From contig CM020512.1 in assembly GCA_009823395.1 (NCBI GenBank), positions 2,651,905-2,715,904 on the forward strand: a DNA stretch of 64,000 nucleotides. Direction: 5' to 3'. The position numbers and the translations under genes are program-made. Below the pieces are notes generated by a model. That model was not told the DNA's origin. It saw nothing but the letters and a program-made list of their open reading frames with translations, and made no database searches. Shown here in pieces: positions 13,125 through 24,674 of this stretch (the stretch's first letter is position 1; each line of letters starts with the position of its first letter). Source of the stretch: Thamnaconus septentrionalis. Taxonomy: Eukaryota; Chordata; Actinopteri; Tetraodontiformes; Monacanthidae.

Positions 13125-15974
13125 TTACTGGCTAATAGTTTTGGTATAGTTCTGAATGAGACTCTGGAAGTACTTCTGAGTGTTCTTTTGTGGTTGAAAA
13201 ATAATAATATAGCATTTTGGGAGGAAATACCAAAACAGAAAAGCGTAGAGACTGGACAGTACCGAGAGTGCATTAAACGTTTGGATGTGCTTTCCACGGT
13301 ACAACATCAACAGACTGGTAAAAAGGATCCAGGTGAGGATCAGTAGGAGCAGGCAAAAGGTTACTGATTTGGCCTCGTTGTAATTTTTTGGAAGGTCTTT
13401 CCCCATGTAGGAGAAAATGAAGCAAAGGCAGCAGAGGGTTCCAAGTAAAACCACTGAACAGAGAACTGCTTTCATGTTCATGTCACAGGTGAGTATAATC
13501 TTGTCCTGGTACCAAACTGTGTCATTGAAGGGTTTGGGAGGAGCATTAGAATAACCAATCACTAGTAAGAAAGCCTGTGCGATCAAGGCAGCGGCGATGA
13601 CGAGCCACTGCCCGTGGTATTTCATCCACCAGCTGTGCAGTTTGGGGATCTTGGCAGCGATTTTGAAAATGCAAACGATCTGGAAGGAGCGAACGACGAA
13701 GCACGCCAGACACACAGTGTAGAACAACACAAACGGCAGGATCCTCATCATACAAAAGAAATTTGTTGGTTCATTGAAGTAAAAAAACACACTGATACTA
13801 CAGAGACTGAGGCAGCCTAGAATCAGGAAGCACATTGGTCCCCCAGCTGATCTGACAATAGGAGTGTTGTAGTTGATGGCGAAGACAACAGACATGGCGA
13901 CTGTCAGAAGCACCAAGGCGCAGGCTCCAATGATGATCAGTATGGACTCAGTGTCAGTGAACGCAACATACTCCACCGCCCGCAGGAGGCATGAGGTACT
14001 TCCTGCTGCAGACCACTCTGCCTCCTTGCAGGGGACGCATGTGTAGGGATCCTCTGTTTCACACAATAGAAATCAAGAGGGTCAGTACTTTTGTTTTTAC
14101 ATTTAGGGTTTGATTTTTGCTCATGCAGGTGGCCTTTATAGCCGTTGCTTATTTTTCCTCCACCCAAACGATTGCTGGGGTTCTCCATCTTAAGTTTACC
14201 TGTGCTGTTGATGTAAGTTCCGTCTTCACAGATGTCACAGCTAAAGCAACATTCCTCGTTTCCAGTTTGCTTTTTTACGTAGCCAGCGTGACATTCTGGA
14301 GAGCAAACTGAGGTGGGAACCTGGAGCAAATTAAATCCTATTAAGCGTCAAACATAATTCAATGAAAAAAACAAGCACTTCTGTCTTCTATCAAACCTTA
14401 CATCATACATGCCAAACTAACTTACTTTCCCCTTGGTGTACCATTGAATTTTAGTGCTGTTTAAAAAAAAATGTGGAGCCTTGTGAAATTTATAAAAGCC
14501 AATCTCCTCTGCATTGCCACTCTGATTCCAGAAGACTAACGAATAGGATCCAAACGTTGGTTCGCCGTCTTCGTCAAACTGAATAGTTTGATTTAAAAGT
14601 TTAAAACTGGATTTCTTCAGTTCTGCAAAAACCTGATGGGAGACAGAGCATTCAGGATTACTGCAACTTTTCACTTGACGGCAATGAAACAGATAAAAAA
14701 TACAAATGTAAAAAAAACAAAATCAAGAAATAAAAAGTACCTTGTAGGGATACACTGTGGTATTCCGATTACACGTGCCAGATGCACACTGCATAGTCTT
14801 GTGTAAGGCATGAGCGAGGGCGTAGACAGCAGAATAGACTGAAAAAGAGTAGGATGGATCCACAGCAAGGATGTCCTGTGCAGTCAGGCCACTGCAGTTG
14901 CAAAACTGGTTGCAAAACGCCCCCCTGTTTTCACAGTAACTCTGGCTTCTGGCAGAATAGATGAAGTCGCTGAAACCAGGAATGGTCAAAACTGGCTGTG
15001 ATATCCCAATTACAGTCCCAATATTTTTGATTCCTCTTTCCTTGGGCAGCTTCTTGTTTAAGGACCACGTGTCCCCTGCAATCCAGACCTTGTTTGTCAC
15101 ATTGAGTTGCATCGCCGCACCAATGAGTGCTTCAGCAGTCAGTTTTGGAGAGAAAACAACAATAACGCCAATTTTCTGTGCCTCTATGGATTGGAATATT
15201 TGGGAATAGTTTGTGTTGGCTGTGTTGAGGGCTTTGGCGTATCCCAGACAGATGTCAGTGTCAGCAATCCTCTTTCTGAATAACTCGAGACCATCTTTGC
15301 CAAACGCATCATCGCTGTTCAGGAAAGAGACCCAGCGCCAGCCGAAGTTCAGGATCATTCTGACAATCACCTCTATGACGTCTTTGTTGGAATGCACCGT
15401 TCTCAGAAAAGAGGGGTATATAGCTTTCTCTGTGAAGACAGAACTACCAGCTCCGTAACTGACCTAAGAAAGTGTTGATGAAGGGGGGGGGAGGGAAATA
15501 TTTTTAGTGGCAAAAATGCAGGTGATAACAAAAGCAGTGAACAAAAAGAGTTGGCAAACTTACCATAGGAAAGAGATTCATCATCAGCAGTGGTGCTACA
15601 GTCAGGGTACTCGTGCTTGAGAAAGGTCCAACCACTGCTATCATTTTTGACACATTCTTGTCCAGTGGAATCCAAGGTTGGATTAAGTCATTGATTGAGA
15701 TAAATTTCAAAATGCTCGGAAAACTATGTGTGTTGGAGCACTGGTCAAAGATTTCATAGCCTAGTGCAACATTAGGCAGCAGGTTGGTGGAGTTATTGAT
15801 TTCCTCCACAGTGAATCTCATTAACTGAAACCTTCGGTAGCTCGACAAAATGAGGGTTTGGCTGTTGACATAGAAACACAGGCAGAGTGGTCGTAGAGCA
15901 GTCTTTCCACTTTGACATTGAATTATAAATTTGTTATTCTTCTACGCAACACGATCGCGTGTTATTAATTCTTC

Positions 15975-16020
<46 letters not shown>

Positions 16021-16261
16021 ATCCTTGGTATTTTTTGTTGCCATTGAATTAATCATGAACTCACCTGGAGCAGTCAATGGTTTCTGGTCTGTGATGATGG
16101 ATGGTGGTGCTGGCATGATGAATATCGAAAAGTCCACCTAACAAATAATCTCCATCCCGATGAAACTCTGCGGCTGGGACATCACATTGAGCCAAGACAT
16201 GTAGAAGCAAAACCAGGAAACAAAGAGCAGGAAAAAAATATTTCATGGTTGTCACAGCCAT
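13125..16261 (-). CDS. tas1r: Tas1r copy B: type 1 taste receptor (class C GPCR), intact
   Basis: Exons: 16261-16065, 15861-15564, 15463-14741, 14632-14426, 14320-14200 and 14053-13125. All phases close, giving 824 residues from the first ATG. A second in-frame ATG at 16246 would leave a shorter leader and 819 residues; the sequence does not decide between them. Domain order is signal peptide, Venus-flytrap domain (to about 475), cysteine-rich linker (CSPEC, CCFSC, CEDG, then DPYTCVPCKEAEW) and 7TM with PIVRSAGGPMCF, GKDLPKNYNEAK and PKCY near TM7. The EW pair at the end of the linker and the PIVRSAGG motif are typical of T1R rather than V2R or calcium-sensing receptors. Intron 1 contains a (TA)n run at 15977-16015. 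Its upstream element is the most diverged of the four. Confidence 0.9.
15977..16015. repeat. (TA)n microsatellite in intron 1 of tas1r copy B
   Basis: An uninterrupted TA dinucleotide run of about 39 bp between exons 1 and 2 of copy B, about 50 bp downstream of the exon 1 donor in gene sense. Confidence 0.95.
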
Positions 16262-16378
16262 CCATCAAGTTAATGTGATCTCTAATTTGACAGTCTACTG
16301 CGATTGTTAGGCAGTGTGTAACGGAAAACCCAGGCAGGGTTCATTTCCATGTGCTGGTACATAGTTGGAAGAGAGTAC

Positions 16379-16395
16379 ACAAATTAGTAGGCAAA
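16379..16395 (-). promoter_or_regulatory. Shared octamer-like upstream element, copy B
   Basis: Gene sense TTTGCCTACTAATTTGT, 118 bp before the first copy B ATG. The core carries one change from TTTGCAT (A to C), but the flanking ACTAATTTGT and following CTCTC stretch are kept. Confidence 0.5.
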
Positions 16396-16406
16396 TTCTG
16401 AGGTGC

Positions 16407-16461
16407 ATTCAGATTGGTCTCAAAAATCTTCACAGACAATGTTTTTGAGACCAATCTGAAT
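16407..16461. repeat. Perfect 20-bp inverted repeat, 15-nt spacer
   Basis: Arms 16407-16426 (ATTCAGATTGGTCTCAAAAA) and 16442-16461 are exact reverse complements. It lies just upstream of the copy B promoter element and could form a hairpin or cruciform. It may be the remnant of a fold-back element; no terminal motif identifies a family. Confidence 0.85.
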
Positions 16462-16886
16462 GAATGCAGCAAGTGCATGATCACTTCAGCAGCCAAGGCT
16501 GGCCTTGGAAAATGAGGGCGCAATGAGTTTGTCTGTGTGTATTTTTTATTCTTGAAAACCATTTTAAAGGGTTATTTTGGCCTTTGTGTTCAGTGTTAGT
16601 TACACTATTAGTTTTTACTCCTACTTGTCCCGTGGACCTGATTAAAACAAGATTCATTTAACTTTAAATGTCTTTGTGAGTTGTGTCAGACTGCACTGTT
16701 ACTATGTTGCTTCCAGATCCTTGTTTGTGGTTGCATTGTCTGAAAAGGACCTTCCACCGCCATTTTCGATGTGTGTTGCCTGTTGACCTCGGTTGTGAGG
16801 AACCGATCAGGTTAGATCACACAGCGTGAGAGAATCACACCCAGAAATTCATGCAAAAGAAGTATCTTTGCTTCATGGTAAATCCA

Positions 16887-16936
16887 ACATCCCCTTACAA
16901 ATGAGCGCTGCACGTGGCTCATTTGTTAGGGGATGT
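16887..16936. repeat. Near-perfect 20-bp inverted repeat, 10-nt loop
   Basis: Arms 16887-16906 and 16917-16936 pair at 19 of 20 positions, around the loop GCTGCACGTG. This is the second hairpin within 500 bp. No open frame or known element covers it. Confidence 0.8.
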
Positions 16937-18269
16937 GAGGCTTTGTATTGGCCACACATTTCAATTGACAGGAGATCATTTGCAATCATTCTGCGGATAG
17001 CGCATGCAAAGCCAGACGCTCTACTGTATTCTCACGAAAGTGTGAACCTCAAGGAATAGTCCCTCACTCAAGGCAGTTAGCGCAGGATACACTTCCTTAA
17101 TTCCAGACAAGTCCTCATTGACATAACTTTGGATTTGGAGTGAAAGTTTTTTGCCATAGAACATCGAAGCATGTGTATCTGGTAAATAAATGCATCAGCA
17201 ATTTAGAATTTACTAAAACATCCAATTTGAATGCCATAAATTTATTTTTTGTTTAAAACACATAAAAACGTAATCATTATGAGCATTGTTGTGTTTACAA
17301 AAAGACAAAACAGACATCTGGTACTCAAACATTAGGATATGGCAAATTTATTATGATATATGACATAAAAGAATAGAAAAGAGACTTTGTCTAAAAGACA
17401 AATCACACAAGACGGAACACACAGCCTTTTCTTCTGCTGCTCGGACTGAAGATTAGCTTTAACTTTTAAAGACATGAAACACATTTCTTCTATTTATTGG
17501 TTTATGTTTTCCATACCAGTGAACCATAGTGTACACCACCCTTGCTTTTAAATTGGTGGGATAATCTTAGTCTTTTTTTGTATGATCTGCTGATAAACCC
17601 AATATTCAGCCAGTGTGCTCAGAATATAGCTGTCCTGTTATCCTATGGTCTCCCTAGTTTACTCAGTTGGTTCTTGGTAGGGACCTGGATCCTGCTGTTA
17701 GGAATTCATACAAAGCCTCAGTTTGTGTGTGTGTCTGAACAGAAGAACTATAGTCTGTGATAGTGACATGAGAAGGGAATCAAACAGGTTTGAGTTGAGG
17801 GGACGAACCACCTTTCATCCGTTGGTCATTTATGGTAAAGATAAAGTTGTCATTGTCTTGAGATCAGTTGCTGTCATGACACATTTTCCAATAGGAGCTT
17901 CTGCGTGCATGGATAGTAACTGCCAGCAAAATTATTCATGTGTCTCAAGCTCTTGGAGTTCTGTGTGAAAAAGAAGAAAAGATCTTGTAGTAGCTTAATG
18001 TTTTGTATGTCATGTGCTTGTTGGCACTAATTTTCTCTTAACGAGGTCTGTGGTTGTATAATCCCGTGAGTCACTTTCACCTGAAATGTTGTATAATTAG
18101 TAAAATTATAAATCAATTTCCATTAAACACACACTGACTAATTATACAATTCCAAACCATTTTTTCTAAAATACAATTTTTTTTTTTTTTTTTTTTTTTT
18201 TTGTTCTCCATCTGACCGTGATCCAAACCTCTGGAGGTGATTAGTTTGTCTTTCCACTGACTAAATCAG
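16937..18269. other. Intergenic region between copies A and B
   Basis: Downstream of the copy A stop. AT-rich with no supported exon. A T26 homopolymer occupies 18177-18202, close to the end of copy A. Several minus-strand AATAAA or ATTAAA-type signals are possible, but none can be chosen as the real poly(A) site. Confidence 0.5.
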
Positions 18270-21200
18270 CTACTGGCTTATTGTTTTGGTATAACTTTGA
18301 ATAAGACCTTGAAAGTACTTCTGGGTGTTTTTATGGGGTTGGAAAACAATCATGTAACACTTTGGGAAGAAATACCACCACAGGAAAGAGTAGAGACTGG
18401 AGAGAATCGCCAGAGAATTCAGGGTGTGTATGTGCTTCCCACGGTAGAGCATGAACACTGTGGTGAAAACGATCCAGGTGAGGATCAGCAGAAGCAGGCA
18501 GAAGGTTATTGATTTGGCCTCGTTGTAATTCTTCGGAAGGTCTTTCCCCATGTAGGAGAAAATGAAGCAAAGAATGCACAAAAGAAGAAGTAGAACCAAA
18601 GACATGGAGGCCACTTCCAAGTTGGTGTCACAAACGAGTATGATTTTATCAGGATAGAAATTTAAATCTCTGTAGGGTTCAGTAGGGAAACTAGTGTTGC
18701 TGATGAGGAGGAACAGCGCCTGAGTAGCGAATGCACTAGCGATGACGAGCCACTGTCCGTGGTATTTCTTCCACCAGCTGTGCAGTTTGGGGATCTTGGC
18801 AGCGATTTTGAAAATGCAAACGATCTGGAAGGAGCGAACGACGAAGCACGCCAGACACACAGTGTAGAACAGCACAAACGGCAGGGTCCTCATCAAACAA
18901 AAGGAACTTGTTGGTTCGTCAAAGTAAAAAAACACACTGATACTACAGAGACTGAGGCAGCCGAGAATCAGGAAGCACATTGGTCCCCCAGCTGATCTGA
19001 CAATAGGAGTGTTGTAGTTGAGGGCGAAGACAACAGACATGGCGACTGTCAGAAGCACCAAGGCGCAGGCTCCAATGATGATCAGTATGGACCCAATGTC
19101 AGTGAACGCAACATATTCCACCACCCGCAGGAGGCATGAGGTACTTCCTGCTGTAGACCACTCTGACTCCTTGCAGGGGACGCATGTGTAGGGATCCTCT
19201 GTTTCACACAATAGGAGGAGAGATTGTCATTACATTCAAGGTTAGCTTTTGTGATGTCATTTACAGTGATTTCGATGTCTTTTTGATGGTTTGGACCGCA
19301 GATTGAAGAATACTGCACATAGTTATAGCACACTGTGATGCATTATCCTCCTCTACTGTTGGATCATTTACCCGTGCTATTGACGTACGTTCCGTTTGGA
19401 CAGATTTCACAAGTGAAGCAGCATTTGTGGACCTCAGCTTGTTTTTTTGCATGTCCTGCAGTGCATTCTGGGGAACATAACGAAGTAGGCACCTGCAAAA
19501 GAAAATGTACAACATAGAGTGTGTTTTGGGGGATATTAAACCACATCATGGCATGGCTGCAGTTGTAAGAAGTAGCTGTAGTTTAGTTTAAGAAAAAAAA
19601 CAACTCACTTTGTCATTTGAGTACCACCTTATTTTGCTGTTGTTGATGAAGAAATGGAACGATGGATTAAATTTATAAATGCCAACCTCCTCTGCCTCAC
19701 CTCTGTGGCTCCAGAAAATTACAGAGTAAAATTTATGCAGTGGGTCACCATTTTCATCGAATTCAATGCGGTCGTTCAGAAGTGTAAAATTTGACTTCTT
19801 CAGCTCTGATAGAACCTGATGTGTGGAGAGACAGTGTTATGTGATGGTTAGTATACTGAGCTTAATTGTTATGCCTGGTCACAAAAAATTGCAAGAAAAA
19901 AAAACACATCTAAAATGAAATAAAACCAGATTTTCTGCATTCGTACCATGTGCGGGTACACTGTCATGTTTTTCCTGCAGCCGTCCAGTCTGCATTGCAG
20001 GATCTCGTGCAAGGCGCGAGCGACTACGTGCACGGCAGAATAAACGGCGAAAGAGAACGACGGGTCGGCGGCGATGAGCTCCTGCGCACTGAAGCCGCTG
20101 CAGCGGCAGGCCTGGTTGCAGAACACCGGTTCCTCCCCGCGTTCACATTGTCTCTTTTTCCATGTGGAATAGACAAACTGACTGAACCCTGGTATCGCCA
20201 CCAGCGGCTCGGCAATCCCAAGTACAGTTCCGATACTTTCGATTCCCTTCAACTTGGGAAGATTCTTATTCAAAGACCAGGCGTCTCCTGCTATCCACAC
20301 CTTGTCTGTGACATTCAGTTGTATCGCTGATGTAATGAGAGCTTCAGCGGCCCATCCCGCGACTAAAACGACAATTACTCCAATCTTTTGGCTCTCTAGG
20401 TTCTTAAACATCGAGGAGTAATCTGTCAAGTGGCTGATGCTCTTGGTGTACCCGAGGCAGATGTCGGTGTCTTGGATCCTCTCTATAAATAGTTGCCGTC
20501 CATCGTTGCCGTAATCATTGTCTTCGTGGAGGAATGCGACCCAGCGCCAGTGGAAATACTGGACAATGCTAACAATCGCTTCAATGGAATTTTTATTAGG
20601 ATGCAGTGTTCTTAGAAAAGAGGGAAAATTCTGTTTTCTGGATAAGGCAGAGCTAGCAGCTCCATAACTGACCTGTTAGAGGGTGAAGCACATAGGTTAT
20701 ATTAATAACAAAGGTGTTTTTTTAAAACTTGATTTTTTTTTTTACTAAAAAGGTTTAGTTGTCTAAAGTCAAACTCACAATTGGAATTAGATTCATCGTC
20801 AATAGTGGGGCCAAAGTTCGGGCTTCAGTGCTCGTGTAAGGTCCAACCACTGCCATGACTTTAAGTTGCTGCTTGATTGGCTTGCCATGAAGTTGGATCA
20901 CGTTATCAACGGAGATGAGTTTGAAAATGCCCGGAAGGTTCTGAATATCTGAGCAGTGGTCAAATATGTCATAGCCAAGAGTCACGTTTGGCAGGAGGTC
21001 AGTAGAATTATTGATTTCTTCCACGGCGAATCTCATCAATTGCAACCGCCGATAACTTGGCAAAATGAAGGGCTGACTGTGGACGCGGAGACAACGTGGC
21101 AACACCTTAATCAATTGTTTTTGCAAAGACAGCAGTATCTCGCATTGCTTACATGGAAAACAATCTGGTTTGTGTGCTTTCAAAATGGATGTGGAAAGCA

Positions 21201-21463
21201 CAGCATTGTGTCCTGGGAGATTCTATATTCAATGTAAAATATAAAATGATCTTATTCCAAGCAATTTGTCGCAAAACTTACGTGGAGCAGTCGATGACTT
21301 CAGGTCTGTCTTGGTTTGCAGGGGTGCTGACATGATGAACGTTAAAAAGTCCACCTATCAAAAAATCTCCCTTGAGATGGAAGTCTGAGGCCGAGACGTC
21401 GCCGTGAGCCGCCGTGTAAACAAAGGATCCCAATAGGCAAAAAACAACAAGGAAACGTTTCAT
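18270..21463 (-). CDS. tas1r: Tas1r copy A: type 1 taste receptor (class C GPCR), intact
   Basis: First gene of the array in transcription order. Exons: 21463-21282, 21076-20779, 20672-19947, 19815-19609, 19492-19372 and 19198-18270, in phase, 820 residues. Signal peptide is about residues 1-20. The Venus-flytrap domain (to about 471) includes AVEEINNSTDLLPNVTLGY and the hydroxyl-rich SYGAASSAL segment after the exon 2/3 junction, where family members bind ligand. The cysteine-rich linker (about 472-534) contains CSPEC, CCFTC and CPNG, then CVPCKESEW. The 7TM region has PIVRSAGGPMCF, GKDLPKNYNEAK and FFPKCYMIVF. The six-exon layout with a 120-nt fifth exon and one exon for all seven helices fits T1R and V2R genes; the motif details favour T1R. 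Exon 1 ends in a GTAAG donor, where copies B-D have GTGAG. Subfamily is uncertain. Confidence 0.9.
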
Positions 21464-21566
21464 TGTTGTGTTGGTCCTACCATTAGGACTTTAACCGGGT
21501 TTGTCTTAGCTCAGTGGCTCAGTGGCGTTGATCATGGCTCACTGCTAAATGCTTGGGTAAAAATAC

Positions 21567-21583
21567 ACAAATCAGTATGCAAA
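21567..21583 (-). promoter_or_regulatory. Shared octamer-like upstream element, copy A
   Basis: Gene sense TTTGCATACTGATTTGT, identical to the copy D site and 104 bp before the copy A start codon. It abuts a T-rich run on the upstream side. Keeping this stretch exactly while surrounding intergenic DNA has diverged is the main reason to call it functional. Confidence 0.6.
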
Positions 21584-24500
21584 AAAAAAAAAAATAATCT
21601 AAACTGGTGCCCTACAGTCAGACATGTCAAGTGTCAAGTGACACAGGGACATAAATGTAGTTATTTTATAATTGTATAAGACTTTTATAAATGTACTGTA
21701 AAATGTATTATTTGTTTCACTCCTTTGTCATTTCAAGTTGGCACTGCCGCAGCTGTTTGTACCGAGACTGCGGTGTGGGATTTGCATCCTGTATCTGCAT
21801 AAGTTTCCTCTGGGTTCTCCAATTTCCTCCCACAGACCACAGAAATGCAAGTTACATTTGAGGAAATAGGTGAATATAAAGTGGTATTATGTCATTGACC
21901 TCTGTCTCAATAGAAGTAAGCTAGTAATATAATAATGATAAACTGCTAGGCTGTACCAGGAGTAGTTTGTAAAGTGCCAGTAAATTCTCATACAGTAGCT
22001 TCCAGCACTTTTCATAACTAAAGTATTTTTCTTTTAAAAAATAAAAAGGACTCATTTGAAATATAATTTAAAGAGGAACCAAACATGTTTAATTCAGTGC
22101 CTGATTTTAAACAGAAACAGAGATAAAGAAAATAATTCACACGTTTACAGATCATTGAAAAATCGTAAAATAAAAGAATTGAATTGTGATGTAACCGGTC
22201 GATAAACAATTGGAAATCTCAAGTTATCAGTCACAAATCACACTTAATGACGACAGCACCTGCGCTTGTACAGTATCTCCAGGTTAGTCAATCAATGTTC
22301 GAACTTCTCCATCAGGAATACGAGCAATTTCCATTGATACAACATTCAATGGGAACAGAAACATGATCTGACTTGTACAACCTTTAACTCTTGGGATATT
22401 GAAAACATTCAATGAGTGGAAACTATGTAGTAATAGTGATGGTGATACACACACTGCAATATAGTAATGAATCAAGTACCCATTTCCAACTTTTGCCCAT
22501 TGACAATCAGTTTTCCTTAACACGGATCTGTCATGTGAAACTATCAACGCTGCCAATTTGAAATTTACATGTGTGCTTAAATAATTTGATCCTAGAAAAA
22601 CAGCAGCAAGGAAGGAAGAAAAAAATGTTTTTATCTTATTATCCGTCATTACTTTCAATTAAATTTGATGAACTTAAAATGTGTAGTGTAAAAACAAAAA
22701 GTTAACGGTTTTTAGAGTCTGAGATGAAGTTCAGCTCTCTGAGTTTTATTTTGAGTTATTTTTTTTCCAATTCTCTCAATATAAAATAGGAAGCAGAGAC
22801 ATTTAATAAACTGTTGAAAGGACACAGCCTTTTTAATAGCATTTAAAGTGAAAAGAAAATCACACTTAAGTTATTAAAGTAAAGTTCTTGTCTTTATCTG
22901 TAGCACAAGAAAACAATGACATGCAATTCATGAGAAAACATTCTTTAATCAATCAAATCTAGAACCGAATTAACCATATCTTGCTTTTACTGATTTTGAC
23001 TGAATTGATTTTTAACACTTGGATACAGTAAGGTGTTTGGAAAAAAAAAATCTTAAAATTTAATATTTTAAAATATATCTATGTACACATACACACACCC
23101 CTTTGGACAGTCCTTTGCAACACAAACTTTAACAGAAGAACGTTTTGATCCCTTACTACAACAGTGATGAAACTTAAGTGACTGTTAATACACAGTATCC
23201 TCATAAAAGTCAGGGGGAAAAACAGCAACATGTGATTATAACAAAACGTGATGGCCACACACTTCATCCATTTGTTATAACAAAAGCTCTCATTCTTTGT
23301 TTTCATGTTTCCTCTGCAAAAGAAAGAGAACAAAGGTTTGCTTGGAATGACTACATTTACCAAAACTTCTTCTTTCAGAGACATTTTTTAATATATATAA
23401 AAGACTACAAGAGCGAGATGATGCAAAACAATCAGACCCAAGGCTTCACTGCACAGATAATGTTAGAAAAGTGTTGGGGTCATAAACTTTCTTGATAAAC
23501 TAACCGCTTGACTATGATTGCAAATTTAGATCTTGTTCTGAATTAGCACAGAATACTGATTGTGCACTTTGAAGACACAAACTTTCCTGAACAATTGCAT
23601 TTGCAAAATGATGGACTAATAGTATGTTTTGTTTGTTAACTTCTTAATGCAAGATGAATGCCCTGTAGCAACAAGAATTTTTTCAGGAGTGGCTAAATAC
23701 AATGAGTTAAAATTTAAATATCAAAGGCGCAACTGTGAGAAAAACTGCGGTTAAGAAAAACTAAAGGCTAAAAAGAATTAAACGTAGTTGGAACTTGCTT
23801 GTCTGTTAATGCAGCATTTATTGATGTGGCCGCAGATTAAATTAGTGTCACCGAAAATCGAGTATATTGATCTTATTCATGACTGTCCAGGTGAGATGCG
23901 GATAATACAAAGATGAGGACGCTAATACTCGATTAACAGCAGTCAATCTTAACTGGGAATAACGTTTAATCATTTCAACAAGCATATTCATTAGTGACTT
24001 TCCTGGTAAGGAATGAGTCATGTCAATTTACCAGAGCATCAATATACCTGGCAAAGACGCTCATAAGGGAGAGCAGCAGCACTGTGTAATGTGAAAAGAT
24101 TATTCCATTTAAGACCATACACTTACGATTTTCCCTGACACATATAATCCAGCTGATTTGCTACTAACTGTACTGACTTACAAAGTTTTACAAATAAGTC
24201 GGTACAAATATATTAAATGAAAATTTGGCAGATTTATTTCACTTGAGGGAAGGAGGTGAAAAAAACCAAAACAAAAGAAAAACAACATCCCCGACAAACT
24301 CCACTGCATTTGAATATTTGTTTCAGTGTTGTTCCTTCTTGATGACTTGACCCCATTAGGGGTGAAAAGGCAAAAGACAGAACTGAGTCTCACCTACTAT
24401 TATACATGTCCATACCAATCCTATAATGGGAATGGTCTTCAAAATGAGAAAAACAAAGGAAAAAAAATCTACACCTCAACAGACAAAAGGCAGTAATCCC

Positions 24501-24674
24501 CAAACGTTATGATCCTTGCTGCCTGCCCATCCTCCACCCTGCTCTGTTTGGATCAAAACTTTTTAATTTTCATCAACTCTGTCCAGTCAAAACGGGGAAA
24601 AAAACTAACTAGCTCTGGCCACTTTGCACTCGAGACTTCAAACAAGAAGGAGGGGTAAAGAGAGGTGGGAGGTC
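21584..24674. other. Intergenic DNA and probable rer1 3' UTR
   Basis: Lies between the rer1 stop codon and the tas1r array. The part nearest 24674 is expected to be rer1 3' UTR; a minus-strand AATAAA near 23817-23822 is a candidate end signal. No coding exon was recognised. Confidence 0.45.

Noticed and set aside
16407..16461. Pre-miRNA hairpin
   Set aside because: A 20-bp stem with no extended pairing is too short for a typical Drosha substrate.
2929..21463. Receptors as V2R/OlfC olfactory or calcium-sensing receptors
   Set aside because: Exon layout alone fits V2R too, but PIVRSAGGPMCF in the first intracellular loop/TM2 region, GKDLPKNYNEAK and the linker CVPC..EW are T1R-type. I kept T1R, with subfamily open.
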